From positions 1 to 64,000 of the forward strand of contig NZ_QVTE01000016.1 in the NCBI RefSeq assembly GCF_003429095.1: a stretch of DNA of 64,000 bases, read 5' to 3'. The notes beneath the pieces were generated by a model. That model searched no databases, was not told the DNA's origin, and saw only the letters and a program-made list of their open reading frames with translations. The position numbers and the translations under genes were made by a program. Shown piece after piece: positions 54,139 through 63,002 of the stretch; position 1 is the stretch's first letter, and each line of letters begins with the position of its first letter. Source of the stretch: Peribacillus saganii. GTDB taxonomy: Bacteria > Bacillota > Bacilli > Bacillales > DSM-1321.

Positions 54139-54471
54139 CTGAAACAGGTTAAATTCTTCTTGGATTTAGGATATAAACATTTCACATTGCCAGCATTGCT
54201 ACTCGATGAAAAGGAAGAAGAACTGTTTGTAATTTATATTAATGAAGATTTTGTTTGGTTAGCCAAGGTTGAATTGTTAAAAGAAAACATTTATAAAACT
54301 GAAGAAGTTACAAGGGGTTTAGGTGAAAGTAATGGGCATAGCAATACAGACTTCGAGTTTCTTCAAAAGGTTGTTGACCACATGAAAAATATGTCTGTGC
54401 TCGATTATGTGAAGAATAATCAGTACGAATTTGATTTTGAACACTTTAATGTTACAGAAGGTATTCAATAA
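54139..54471 (+). CDS. Phage early protein, unknown, CTG start proposed
   Basis: 110 residues if translation starts at the CTG at 54139, eight bases after AAAGGAGG. An in-frame TTG at 54160 is 29 bases from that site and no ATG is nearby. The protein begins (M)KQVKFFLDLGYKHFTLPALLLD and is acidic (DEKEEELFVIYINEDFVWLAKVEL). It has no recognised motif. First gene of the rightward early operon, next to the switch operator. Confidence 0.6.
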   Translation: MKQVKFFLDLGYKHFTLPALLLDEKEEELFVIYINEDFVWLAKVELLKENIYKTEEVTRGLGESNGHSNTDFEFLQKVVDHMKNMSVLDYVKNNQYEFDFEHFNVTEGIQ

Positions 54472-54547
54472 CAAAAAGGCTCTCTGGATGGGGAGCCTCA
54501 AAAAATAAAAACTAAGTCACAATATGTGACAGGGGGAGCTACATAAA

Positions 54548-54778
54548 ATGGAGAAATTTATTAACGGACAAGTATTGGTGGATCTTTTCACATTATCTAA
54601 GATGGGGAACCAAGAGTTCAAGGATCAATTTGAAACATTTATCACTGCAGAGTTAGCACTTGTTATGCCAGATGGAAGCAAAAGGGTATTTGAAATAGGG
54701 GAAATCCTAAAGGCAGAATTTCAGTCATTTGATGAACACGGTATTGAAATTATCGAAGATGCTGATCAAGTTCTTTAA
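54548..54778 (+). CDS. Small acidic phage protein, unknown
   Basis: 76 residues, GGGGGAGC before the ATG. Acidic, soluble (MEKFINGQVLVDLFTLSKMG; LVMPDGSKRVFEIGEILKAE). No family recognised. Second gene of the early operon. Confidence 0.6.
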   Translation: MEKFINGQVLVDLFTLSKMGNQEFKDQFETFITAELALVMPDGSKRVFEIGEILKAEFQSFDEHGIEIIEDADQVL

Positions 54779-54791
54779 TTCGGAGGCTAAT

Positions 54792-54875
54792 ATGAGAATC
54801 ATAGCTAGGCATTGGTTGAGTTTATCGGATGAAGAGAAAAGTCGTATGTTGATGTGGATTACAAAACATAAATAA
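54792..54875 (+). CDS. 27-aa phage peptide
   Basis: CGGAGG seven bases before ATG; product MRIIARHWLSLSDEEKSRML plus seven residues. Basic-acidic amphipathic helix. It follows the previous stop by 13 bases and precedes a terminator. Too short for family assignment, but the signals are good. Confidence 0.5.
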   Translation: MRIIARHWLSLSDEEKSRMLMWITKHK

Positions 54876-54894
54876 TGATAATAGTGATGTCTAG

Positions 54895-54919
54895 CTGCTA
54901 ATAAAAGTTAGCAGTTTTT
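54895..54919 (+). terminator. Early-operon terminator
   Basis: CTGCTAA pairs with TTAGCAG around a 6-base loop, followed by TTTTT. Confidence 0.85.
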
Positions 54920-55273
54920 CTTGTCGGAAATTGACGAAACTATTATCACTAAAAAACCTTGCCAGATTTCAATAAATCAATATAATGGAGAGTGAAAAGG
55001 AGGGAAATGCAAAATGGGCATAACCATATTCGGTATACCTTAGTTTGTTGTGATTCAGTTGATTGTTCTTTGATAATTCAATATGCACCATTGCTTAATT
55101 CATAGTATATAGATTACGTTGTGAAAAATCAACAACAAATTTAAAGAAATTGATTTTTTTAATGAGATCCACATATGGAACTACCTACAAAGTGTCGGTA
55201 TGTAAAGTGTACGATGTCGTACTATTCGTAATCAAATACTGATTTTATAGGAATATTTTAGGGAGGTGAAATC
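54920..55273. other. Phage intergenic region
   Basis: Possible 32-codon frame at 55007-55105, with AAGGAGGG too close (two bases) to its ATG; not called. GTACGA-TG-TCGTAC (55209-55222) is a perfect palindrome and may be an operator of the next gene, whose GGGAGGTG lies at about 55260-55267. Confidence 0.45.
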
Positions 55274-55462
55274 ATGGACTCAACTTTAACACGTAACCAA
55301 TTCTTTTACTGTTACAACAAACACGTATCTGATTTCCTAACAAGTCAGGGGGTAAATTACATCCATATCGCAATGGAGCCAAAGAGTCAGAAGCTATACT
55401 CTTTGTACCACATCACAGATCAGTTGCAGGAATCGCTTAAATTATATAAGTTAAACAAATAA
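55274..55462 (+). CDS. Small phage protein, DUF5659-like
   Basis: 62 residues, GGGAGGTG before ATG. The pattern 'L-x-R-N-Q-F-F-Y-C-Y, then a middle strand, then K-L-Y-S-L-Y, then L-Q-E-S-L-K-L-Y' resembles DUF5659 proteins of Gram-positive phages, function unknown. Two membrane helices are absent. It starts the replication-like gene group. Confidence 0.6.
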   Translation: MDSTLTRNQFFYCYNKHVSDFLTSQGVNYIHIAMEPKSQKLYSLYHITDQLQESLKLYKLNK

Positions 55463-55505
55463 TCTAATACAAACAAATTCAAATGAAATAATCGGAGGTA
55501 TGTCA

Positions 55506-56162
55506 ATGAATGATAGTGATAAAAAATCCTTATTTGTAAAAATCCCAACTGGAATAGTAAGGAATGAGGTTCATTGTTTATCAAATGATGAATTTGTAAT
55601 GTATGCTCGACTTTGCTTCTTGTACTTTCTAGGATATCAGGATAAAGAAATTGAAATTGATCATAAAAAATTAATGCGTTTTCTTAAAATCAATGATACA
55701 CGGACATTTAAAAAAAGGTTAAACAGCTTATATAAAATAGGTTTAATCCTAAATCAAGTTAATACTTTACCAACAAAAGGAACTATGACCTTAATATTTA
55801 ACGAAGAAATATACAATAACGATGACCATTTTACGAAAATGTCTACAAGAATCTTTGACTACTGGAGAAATGATCAAATTGACGAATACGCTTTTAGGCA
55901 GGTTTTTTATTATAAAAGTCATATCAACATGAATGATAAAGAAAGGGATAGAAGTTATTGTTTTGTCGGTTATGAATTCTTGGCGAAACGGTTAAAAATT
56001 TCAAAATCAAAAGTTGAAGAAGCAAACAAGCAGTTAAAAAAGGCTAAGCTAATTAAAATTAAGAAGCATAATCTTAGCCACAACGGAGAATACAACGATA
56101 ATGATGAATTAGTTTTTAACAGGTATAACAACCATTATTACGTGGCAAATGAGCTTCATTAA
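55506..56162 (+). CDS. Winged-helix replication-like protein
   Basis: 218 residues from the ATG at 55506, seven bases after GGAGG. Two winged-helix-like halves are visible: YARLCFLYFLGYQDKEIEIDHKKLMRFLKINDTRTFKKRLNSLYKIGLI, and GYEFLAKRLKISKSKVEEANKQLKKAKLIKIKK. A repeat of this kind is typical of plasmid/phage Rep initiators. No primase or helicase gene follows, so this may be the initiator. Basic and Lys-rich. Confidence 0.6.
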   Translation: MNDSDKKSLFVKIPTGIVRNEVHCLSNDEFVMYARLCFLYFLGYQDKEIEIDHKKLMRFLKINDTRTFKKRLNSLYKIGLILNQVNTLPTKGTMTLIFNEEIYNNDDHFTKMSTRIFDYWRNDQIDEYAFRQVFYYKSHINMNDKERDRSYCFVGYEFLAKRLKISKSKVEEANKQLKKAKLIKIKKHNLSHNGEYNDNDELVFNRYNNHYYVANELH

Positions 56163-56487
56163 CTTGCTAAATCATCTAAGTACTATTTATGCAGAGATAA
56201 AAATGAACGTGCAGAGGTAAAGTACTCTTAATGCAGCACTGAGGGTACAGTATATAGAAAGCAATTTAAAATAAAATATACATAATAAGATACAGTATTT
56301 TAATTCGCAAAACGAGTTTGCTCATTGAGGAAAATTTTCACCTTCCATCAATTGTTTTGTTTCTGTGTATTAGTATGTCTATTTCCAATACGAAACATCA
56401 AATTTGGTCAAGTGATAAATGTTCGTGATTTGGTGGTTTCTATGAAAAACAAATAATCTAATGTTAAGAATGGAGAAGATAAATTAT
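56163..56487. other. AT-rich phage gap, possible origin region
   Basis: About 300 bases without a gene between two replication-type genes. It is AT-rich, with no clear iterons or long palindrome seen. A position next to a Rep-like gene is compatible with an origin, but there is no positive signal. Confidence 0.3.
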
Positions 56488-57918
56488 ATGACAAATAACA
56501 AATCAAATGTTTCCCTGGTAGATAGTTTCGTTGCAGGTCGATTCAGACAGAAGGATTACATTACACCTGATAAATATCATTACTTAATGGAAAAGTGGAT
56601 TACAGATGAAATGAAAGATATCTATAAGCAACTTGATAAGAGTTTGGATTTACAGGAAAGAAATCAACTATTACACGCATTAATTAACCGCAGTCCATAC
56701 ATAAACGAATTTTTACAAACTAAGTATTATTGTGATCAACAAGTGAAACGTACAGTTTTACCTCAATCAGAAAATGCAGTATTTTCATCTCAATTAGGTC
56801 ATATGGCTAACTTTTTACTTGATAAGTATGATGAAGTTAACGGTAAGTGGAAGGAATATACCACTTTAACTGCTTATGGTCATGAGAAGGGTAGCAAGCG
56901 TAATCTGGAAATAAGCTACGAAGATCCATCGGGCGATGAACAATTTGTAAAAGAAAAAGGTGTGGTATACGTTAATACTCTTCATGATGCTATGGGGCAG
57001 ACTGGAACAAATTATCGGCTGAGTGAGGAAAAGAAACGTGAAATTAGAAAACAGTATTTAATTGCAAATTTGGATAAGTACCCTGAGCTTAAAGAGGCAT
57101 ATGTTAATTGGCTGGAATTTGGAAAGGCATATGGTTTCTCTGATGATTATTCCAAAGAGCAGCAAAAGCAAATACAACTTAAGCACATAGAAACGTTAAA
57201 GGGTAGTAATCATCCTTTATCATCCTCCAAGCGGTTGTATAAGCTAAGAGAAATGTATAATCACGTGGGGTATGAATTGTCGGTTATGATGAAGCAATTA
57301 GGCGATTCGATTGAAACCAAGACTTATAGTAATCCGGTCGATACAAATAATGCTGTCATTGAATTGGCAAAGGAATTAAGTTTATCTGATCCTAACCATG
57401 TGAGGGCATTATTGAGTTATCAAAGTGCAACTGGTTATGAACGTAGGTTAGAGGATTTCCCGTTGTTTAAGATGCTTTCTGATAAGCATATAGGGGATAT
57501 AGACAGTCCGTTATATGAGGTAATACATAAGTTTATTAAAGTAGTAACAGAGGCTGATTTAAGCCTAATGGAACGTGAGATAGTTCACCTGATAATGAAT
57601 GATACTCAAATACATAACAATCCAGCAATGGATAGAATGATTAATCCATATAAAAACATAGCGTTATACATAAACGAGAAATACAATAAGCAATTTGATA
57701 AGAGAAGTTTACTACATAACATTAATCATAAAATTGTCCCTGTGTTAGTTGGGACTTATAGAGACATAGAAAATGGAGTTACGAAGAAGAAGTGTAATAG
57801 ATGTAAAGAGCATAAATTTGCATCGGAAACAAACTACGGAAAGGATAGGAAGGCGCTTAAATCCATCTGCAAGAAGTGTGCAGCGAAAAAAGAAGGAAAA
57901 AGAAAACAAATCGTTTGA
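56488..57918 (+). CDS. Large phage protein with C-terminal Cys4 zinc-ribbon
   Basis: 476 residues from the ATG at 56488, after GGAGAAG; ATGs at 56461 and 56470 have poorer sites. Charged and helical through most of its length (LVDSFVAGRFRQKDYI, LREMYNHVGYELSVMMKQLGDSI, ADLSLMEREIVHLIMNDTQI). The last 50 residues form a Cys4 motif, C-x2-C ... C-x2-C (KKCNRCKEHKF ... SICKKCAAKK), likely a zinc ribbon that binds nucleic acid. Possibly a transcription or replication factor. I do not recognise the family. Confidence 0.6.
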   Translation: MTNNKSNVSLVDSFVAGRFRQKDYITPDKYHYLMEKWITDEMKDIYKQLDKSLDLQERNQLLHALINRSPYINEFLQTKYYCDQQVKRTVLPQSENAVFSSQLGHMANFLLDKYDEVNGKWKEYTTLTAYGHEKGSKRNLEISYEDPSGDEQFVKEKGVVYVNTLHDAMGQTGTNYRLSEEKKREIRKQYLIANLDKYPELKEAYVNWLEFGKAYGFSDDYSKEQQKQIQLKHIETLKGSNHPLSSSKRLYKLREMYNHVGYELSVMMKQLGDSIETKTYSNPVDTNNAVIELAKELSLSDPNHVRALLSYQSATGYERRLEDFPLFKMLSDKHIGDIDSPLYEVIHKFIKVVTEADLSLMEREIVHLIMNDTQIHNNPAMDRMINPYKNIALYINEKYNKQFDKRSLLHNINHKIVPVLVGTYRDIENGVTKKKCNRCKEHKFASETNYGKDRKALKSICKKCAAKKEGKRKQIV

Positions 57919-58041
57919 CTTTAGTATTAAATATAGGTTATATTTAAATATTACATAAAACTACGACAATGTATAAGATATAATTACACTACTTGTCTAT
58001 TAATAATGAGAGGGTAATACCTCTCCTTCTCCCTTATCTTT

Positions 58042-58068
58042 GAACAGTGAAAACTGTTCTATTTTTTT
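58042..58068 (+). terminator. Terminator with GAAA tetraloop
   Basis: GAACAGT-GAAA-ACTGTTC perfect 7-bp stem with a stable GAAA loop, then TATTTTTTT. It follows the zinc-ribbon gene. Confidence 0.9.
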
Positions 58069-58089
58069 GGGGAATTGAGGTTATAAATT

Positions 58090-58281
58090 ATGTGTTATGA
58101 AGAGTTAAACTTAGTTTCAAAGTTGAAGGTGTACATGGTACTGAATGATATTAATCAGTCTGAGCTGGGGAGACTCCTGAATGTATCGCAGCCAGTTATC
58201 AGTAGAGTCTTAAATAAGACTAAACCTTCTGCTCAGCTTGAGAAACGTATACGCAAATTAATTAATGACATGAATATATAG
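58090..58281 (+). CDS. Small HTH (XRE-like) phage regulator
   Basis: 63 residues. Helix-turn-helix at about 20-45 (NDINQSELGRLLNVSQPVISRVLNK), with little else. TGAGG is about nine bases before ATG. It is framed by two terminators, so it is its own unit. Candidate Cro-type or late regulator. Confidence 0.75.
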   Translation: MCYEELNLVSKLKVYMVLNDINQSELGRLLNVSQPVISRVLNKTKPSAQLEKRIRKLINDMNI

Positions 58282-58288
58282 GTTACTA

Positions 58289-58319
58289 AGGCATCGATCA
58301 ATTAGGTCGGTGTCTTTTT
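58289..58319 (+). terminator. Terminator of the HTH gene
   Basis: AGGCATCGATC pairs with GGTCGGTGTCT (11 bp, three G-T wobbles), then TTTTT. Confidence 0.85.
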
Positions 58320-58352
58320 GTATTTATAAATAGAATCTTAGGGGGAAGTAAA

Positions 58353-59054
58353 ATGGCAAGAGGAAGAAAAAAATATCCGCCAAATGAAGTTGAGTTTGTT
58401 GGAGATTTAGTTTATATCCACTTACGAGGCAAGCATGGAGAGGGTAGAGTAGCAATAACCGATTTAGCTAGTTATTTAAAGTTTAATCTTGATAATTACG
58501 TATGGGTTGGTGTTAAGGGTAATAAAACTTATTATGCACATGCTCGTGATACCGAGAACAAATGTGATATTAGAATGCATAGAGTAATCTCTAGGAACAC
58601 AACAAAGTACCATACTGATCACAAAGATAAGAATGGATTGAATAATTTACCTGGAAATTTACGTATCTGTGATGCGACTGAAAATAATTTTAATACAGGC
58701 ACTAGGCGAGATAACACAACAGGGTATAAAAATGTTACTCGTAATGCAAATAAGTTTGTTTGCCAGGTGAGGATTAAAAAGCATAAATGGTATATGGGGC
58801 GTTATGGAACTGTAGAAATGGCTGCTGAAGCTTATAACTACTGTATGAGGTTTATATCGCCTGAGTTTACTTTGTTTAATGAGATACCTGAAGGAAGTTT
58901 GACTAGTGAACAAATAGAGCTGGTACATAATAAAGTTAATCAACAGTTGGAAAAAGTGTTTGGTAGTAAATTAGATCCTAAATTGAATGTATTTGATTAT
59001 ACGGATATTAAGGAAGAAAAAATAACAGAAAAGAAATTACTTAAGATTAGTTAA
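58353..59054 (+). CDS. HNH endonuclease with AP2 domain (homing-type)
   Basis: 233 residues, GGGGG before ATG. An N-terminal region leads to an HNH motif (MHRVISRNTTKYHTDHKDKNGLNNLPGNLRI), then an AP2/ERF-like DNA-binding domain (TGYKNVTRNANKFVCQVRIKKHKWYMGRYGTVEMAAEAYN). This pair is the hallmark of HNH-AP2 homing endonucleases of phages. They cut phage DNA and spread their own gene. The catalytic His and Asn are present, so it may be active. It lies alone between terminator-bounded genes, fitting a selfish insertion. Confidence 0.88.
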   Translation: MARGRKKYPPNEVEFVGDLVYIHLRGKHGEGRVAITDLASYLKFNLDNYVWVGVKGNKTYYAHARDTENKCDIRMHRVISRNTTKYHTDHKDKNGLNNLPGNLRICDATENNFNTGTRRDNTTGYKNVTRNANKFVCQVRIKKHKWYMGRYGTVEMAAEAYNYCMRFISPEFTLFNEIPEGSLTSEQIELVHNKVNQQLEKVFGSKLDPKLNVFDYTDIKEEKITEKKLLKIS

Positions 59055-59139
59055 ATTAAATAACTACATAAATTTTCCATATTCAAAGGATATACTCTTT
59101 TCTTGTCGAATTAAGTAGACAGGAAGGGAGGGTATTAAA

Positions 59140-59984
<845 letters not shown>

Positions 59985-59998
59985 GGATGGTGATTAAT

Positions 59999-60436
59999 AT
60001 GAGTGAAAATATAGACATTGATGCTCAGAGAGGCACAAAACTTGGACTAACAGGTAAGCAAATAGATATAGCGAGAATACTTGCAGATCCTACAGAAACA
60101 AGGACAATTAAGGCTATTTGTGATGACCAAGGAGTGCCAAGAAGGACGTTTTATAATTGGTATTCTAAGCCTGAGTATAAGAAGTATGTGGACAGCCTTA
60201 TTGATAAATATACTGATGCTGAATTAGGTGGCATTTGGAAGGCTTTAACAAGGAAAGCGCACTCTGGAGATATGGCAGCAATTAAATTGTTCATGGAAAT
60301 GAAGGGTAAGTACAAAGAGATTAAGGAAATTAAACATAACTTTGAGAATTTAACAGATGAGCAGCTTGATAACCGTCTCCAGGAGTTAATGAAGAAAGTT
60401 GGAGATAATTCTTCTATTCAAATTGACATAAAATAA
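59999..60436 (+). CDS. Terminase small subunit
   Basis: 145 residues from the ATG at 59999; an ATG 12 bases earlier overlaps the AAGGATGG site. N-terminal HTH: LTGKQIDIARILADPTETRTIKAICDDQGVPRRTFYNWYSKPEY; then a helical oligomerisation part and an acidic-basic tail (LTDEQLDNRLQELMKKVG). This is the pattern of small terminase proteins that bind the packaging site. The large subunit follows, but only after the inserted resolvase cassette. Confidence 0.85.
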   Translation: MSENIDIDAQRGTKLGLTGKQIDIARILADPTETRTIKAICDDQGVPRRTFYNWYSKPEYKKYVDSLIDKYTDAELGGIWKALTRKAHSGDMAAIKLFMEMKGKYKEIKEIKHNFENLTDEQLDNRLQELMKKVGDNSSIQIDIK

Positions 60437-60447
60437 GCGTTTTATCG

Positions 60448-60553
60448 TTACATAAAACATTTATTAAGTGTAATCTAACAGGCTAAATGTAAAAGGTTGC
60501 TATATTAAGGTTTTTATATTACATAAAATTATTACATAAAATATTACATAAAA
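60448..60553. repeat. Repeated TTACATAAAA motif, four copies
   Basis: Copies at 60448-60457, 60519-60528, 60532-60541 and 60544-60553; the last three are 12-13 bases apart. Copies 1 and 4 are followed by CATTTA. A further copy is at 57951-57960. It looks like an iterated binding site (iteron-like) upstream of the resolvase promoter, possibly the resolvase's accessory sites. Confidence 0.75.
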
Positions 60554-60555
60554 CA

Positions 60556-60584
60556 TTTACATTAATTAATCTCTATTCTATAAT
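60556..60584 (+). promoter_or_regulatory. Sigma-A promoter of the resolvase
   Basis: TTTACA (60556-60561), 17 bases, TATAAT (60579-60584). The -10 lies inside the 9-bp palindrome. Confidence 0.8.
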
Positions 60585-60604
60585 GGAATTATAATCCATT
60601 ATAG
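60578..60604. promoter_or_regulatory. Palindrome CTATAATGG-N9-CCATTATAG over the resolvase -10
   Basis: Perfect 9-bp arms, 9-base spacer; it ends at the ribosome-binding site of the resolvase. Probably the recombinase crossover/subsite or an autoregulatory operator, since many resolvases repress their own promoter from such sites. Confidence 0.7.
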
Positions 60605-60616
60605 GGGGTATTAGTT

Positions 60617-61192
60617 TTGGAAACTAAAGTAATAGCTTATGCTCGTGTATCAACTCAAGATCAACATTTAGATAGGCAGCTAGAGGCTTTGCAGAAATAC
60701 GGTTATAACGCATTGATTAAAGAAAAGTACACCGGAACGAAACGGGATCGAGAAGGTTTAAATGATTTAATGGATCGTGTTCAAACAGGAGATACAGTAA
60801 TCGTTGAATCTATATCTAGATTAGGAAGAAAGACATTAGACATACTTAGTATTGTTGAGGAACTCAAGAATAAAGGTGTTAGATTTGTCAGTCTCAAAGA
60901 GAATATGGATACCTCTACACCTACTGGAGATGCAATGTTTAAAATGATGTGTGTTATTGCTGAATTAGAAAGAAACATGATTGCTGAAAGGGTAAAGGAA
61001 GGTTTAGAAAGTGCCAAGAAACGTGGTAAAAAGTTGGGTAGACCTAAGTTAGATAATGATAAAATAAGTGTTGCTATGCGCATGTATGACAGCAAAGACT
61101 ACAGTATAAAAGAAATCATTGAACAGGTTGGTATTTCACAAGGTAAACTATACAAAGAGATTAATAAAAGAAAATTGCAGCAACAAAATTAG
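60617..61192 (+). CDS. Serine resolvase/invertase
   Basis: 191 residues, starting with TTG seven bases after AGGGGGT. Catalytic S12 in YARVSTQDQHLDRQ, R in SRLGRKTLDILS, GVRFVSLKENMDTSTPTG and AELERNMIAERVKEGL; the C-terminal HTH (YSIKEIIEQVGISQGKLYKEI) binds DNA. It has its own promoter, palindrome, repeats and terminator, and splits the small and large terminase genes. Candidate for dimer resolution or inversion, or a passenger mobile cassette. Confidence 0.92.
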   Translation: METKVIAYARVSTQDQHLDRQLEALQKYGYNALIKEKYTGTKRDREGLNDLMDRVQTGDTVIVESISRLGRKTLDILSIVEELKNKGVRFVSLKENMDTSTPTGDAMFKMMCVIAELERNMIAERVKEGLESAKKRGKKLGRPKLDNDKISVAMRMYDSKDYSIKEIIEQVGISQGKLYKEINKRKLQQQN

Positions 61193-61219
61193 GCTATCCA
61201 ATAATGGGTGGTCTTTTTT
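61191..61219 (+). terminator. Terminator of the resolvase
   Basis: AGGCTATCC pairs with GGGTGGTCT (9 bp, three wobbles), then TTTTTT. It begins at the resolvase stop codon. Confidence 0.78.
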
Positions 61220-61252
61220 ATTGTCTTAAAAGGTAGGTGAAACAATGGATTT

Positions 61253-62779
61253 ATGAACTTAGACAAGTTAACTCCACATGAAAAAGAAGAACTTCTAACC
61301 TTATTGGAAAAGAAGCAGCTTGAAAAAGTCCGTAATAGTTACGTTGATTATGTTGAATATGTGCATGAAGGCTTATATGAACACGCTAAACATACAAGGT
61401 ATCTTTGCAGCATTATTCAGGAAGCAATTGAAAATAAGAAACGTATGGTAAATGGTGAAATACCACTAAAAAATCAATACATAGCCTTATCAATACCACC
61501 ACGACATGGTAAGTCAATGACAATTACAGAAACCTTACCTAGCTTCTATCTCGGGCATTTTAAGCACCACAGAGTTATTCTCGGTGGATATGGTACTGAA
61601 TTTGCAACTAAGTTCGGTAAAAAGAATAAGGAAAAAGTTGAACGATTTGGTGATAAGTTGTTTGGAATTGGAATTAAAAAAGGTACTTCTTCTGCTACGG
61701 ACTGGGACATAGAAGGACATAGAGGTGGTACTATATCTCGTGGTATCTTAGCAGGTGTTACGGGTGAAGGTGCTGATTTAATGATAATTGACGATCCCAT
61801 CAAGACACGTGAAGAAGCTAACAGTGAAGTAACACGGGATAAGATATGGGGAGAATGGATTGATTCCTTTTCAACACGTTTACACCCTGGTGCAATTGTA
61901 ATTATCATAATGACACGTTGGCACGAATCCGACTTAGTGGGTAGGTTGTTAGATCCTGAATATGGTCAACCATTACCCTGGAAAGTAATTAACTTACCAC
62001 TTGAAGCAGAAGATGAGAATGATCCATTAGGTAGGCAACTAGGTGAACCGTTATGGGATAGATTTGGTTATGAATTCATTGAAACACGTAAACAAATGTC
62101 TGCTTCTTCTTTTAACGCACTGTTCCAAGGTAGACCAACTTCACAAGAAGGTAACATTGTTAAGCGTGAATGGTGGAAAAAGTACAGTACTTTACCTAAA
62201 ATTCCACGAAAAATCATGTCTGTTGATGCCACTTTTAAGGATTCTGAGACATCTGACTACGTATCTATACAAGTGTGGGGTAAATCAGGTATCAATGCTT
62301 ATCTAATTGACAGACACAAGGCAAGAATGGACTTTCCTACTACATTAAAGAAGATTATTGAAATGAAGGCTAAACACCCTGACATCAGTGGTATCTTTAT
62401 TGAAGATAAAGCAAATGGATCAGCAATTATCAGTATGTTACGCACTAAAATTCCAGGCATTATTCCTGTTAATCCCCAAGGTGGTAAGGTGGCACGGGTT
62501 AATGCGATATCTGACTATATACAAGCTGGTAATGTATGGCTGCCTAAAAATGAGCCTTGGATTGAGGACTTCATTGAAGAGTGGGCAGCATTCCCTCGGG
62601 GTAAAAATGATGATGATGTGGATTCAGCTTCTCAAGCATTAAATAAACTGTTTTATTACTATGCTGAAATCCCTGTAGAAACTGATCCAGATAATCCAAC
62701 ACCGGAAGAAAAGCATTCACAAATGATAAAAGACATGACAGGTGGTACTCCACCTCCAGGAATATTTAAATGGGGTTGA
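61253..62779 (+). CDS. Terminase large subunit
   Basis: 508 residues. ATPase domain: Walker A PPRHGKS at 82-88, Walker B LMIIDDP at 176-182 (the DD form of some phage families) and IIMTRWHESDLVGRL. Nuclease domain with acidic residues in MSVDATFKDSE, FIEDKANG and NDDDVDSASQALNKL. It packages DNA into the procapsid. The AGGTAGGTGA is 12 bases before this ATG; an ATG nine bases upstream is out of frame and opens only M-D-L-stop, so start use may involve re-initiation. Confidence 0.94.
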   Translation: MNLDKLTPHEKEELLTLLEKKQLEKVRNSYVDYVEYVHEGLYEHAKHTRYLCSIIQEAIENKKRMVNGEIPLKNQYIALSIPPRHGKSMTITETLPSFYLGHFKHHRVILGGYGTEFATKFGKKNKEKVERFGDKLFGIGIKKGTSSATDWDIEGHRGGTISRGILAGVTGEGADLMIIDDPIKTREEANSEVTRDKIWGEWIDSFSTRLHPGAIVIIIMTRWHESDLVGRLLDPEYGQPLPWKVINLPLEAEDENDPLGRQLGEPLWDRFGYEFIETRKQMSASSFNALFQGRPTSQEGNIVKREWWKKYSTLPKIPRKIMSVDATFKDSETSDYVSIQVWGKSGINAYLIDRHKARMDFPTTLKKIIEMKAKHPDISGIFIEDKANGSAIISMLRTKIPGIIPVNPQGGKVARVNAISDYIQAGNVWLPKNEPWIEDFIEEWAAFPRGKNDDDVDSASQALNKLFYYYAEIPVETDPDNPTPEEKHSQMIKDMTGGTPPPGIFKWG

Positions 62780-62783
62780 TAAT

Positions 62784-63002
62784 ATGGAAATTCTAATTGG
62801 ACTAATTACTGGATTAGTCTTATTTGCCGTTCTCGCTTTAGGATTCTTCATAGGATATAAATTCACAAATAAACACAAAGCTACATCTCTCGAACCTGTA
62901 TCAGAAGAAGCTAAGCGTAAAGCGGAAGAAATACAAAAGCACTTTTCAAATTTAATGAATTATGACGTTGCAACAGCGTATCAACGGAAGAAGGTGGATT
63001 AA
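62784..63002 (+). CDS. Small phage membrane protein next to portal
   Basis: 72 residues from the ATG at 62784, a few bases after the terminase stop. One membrane helix (GLITGLVLFAVLALGFFIGYKF) then a charged tail with KAEEIQKHFSNLMNYDVATAY. Similar small proteins often precede the portal gene in Bacillus phages; role unknown. Its stop overlaps the portal start (TAATG). Confidence 0.75.
   Translation: MEILIGLITGLVLFAVLALGFFIGYKFTNKHKATSLEPVSEEAKRKAEEIQKHFSNLMNYDVATAYQRKKVD

Noticed and set aside
56163-56487. Replication origin of the prophage
   Set aside because: Position is suitable but no iterons, DnaA-box cluster or strong dyad was found.
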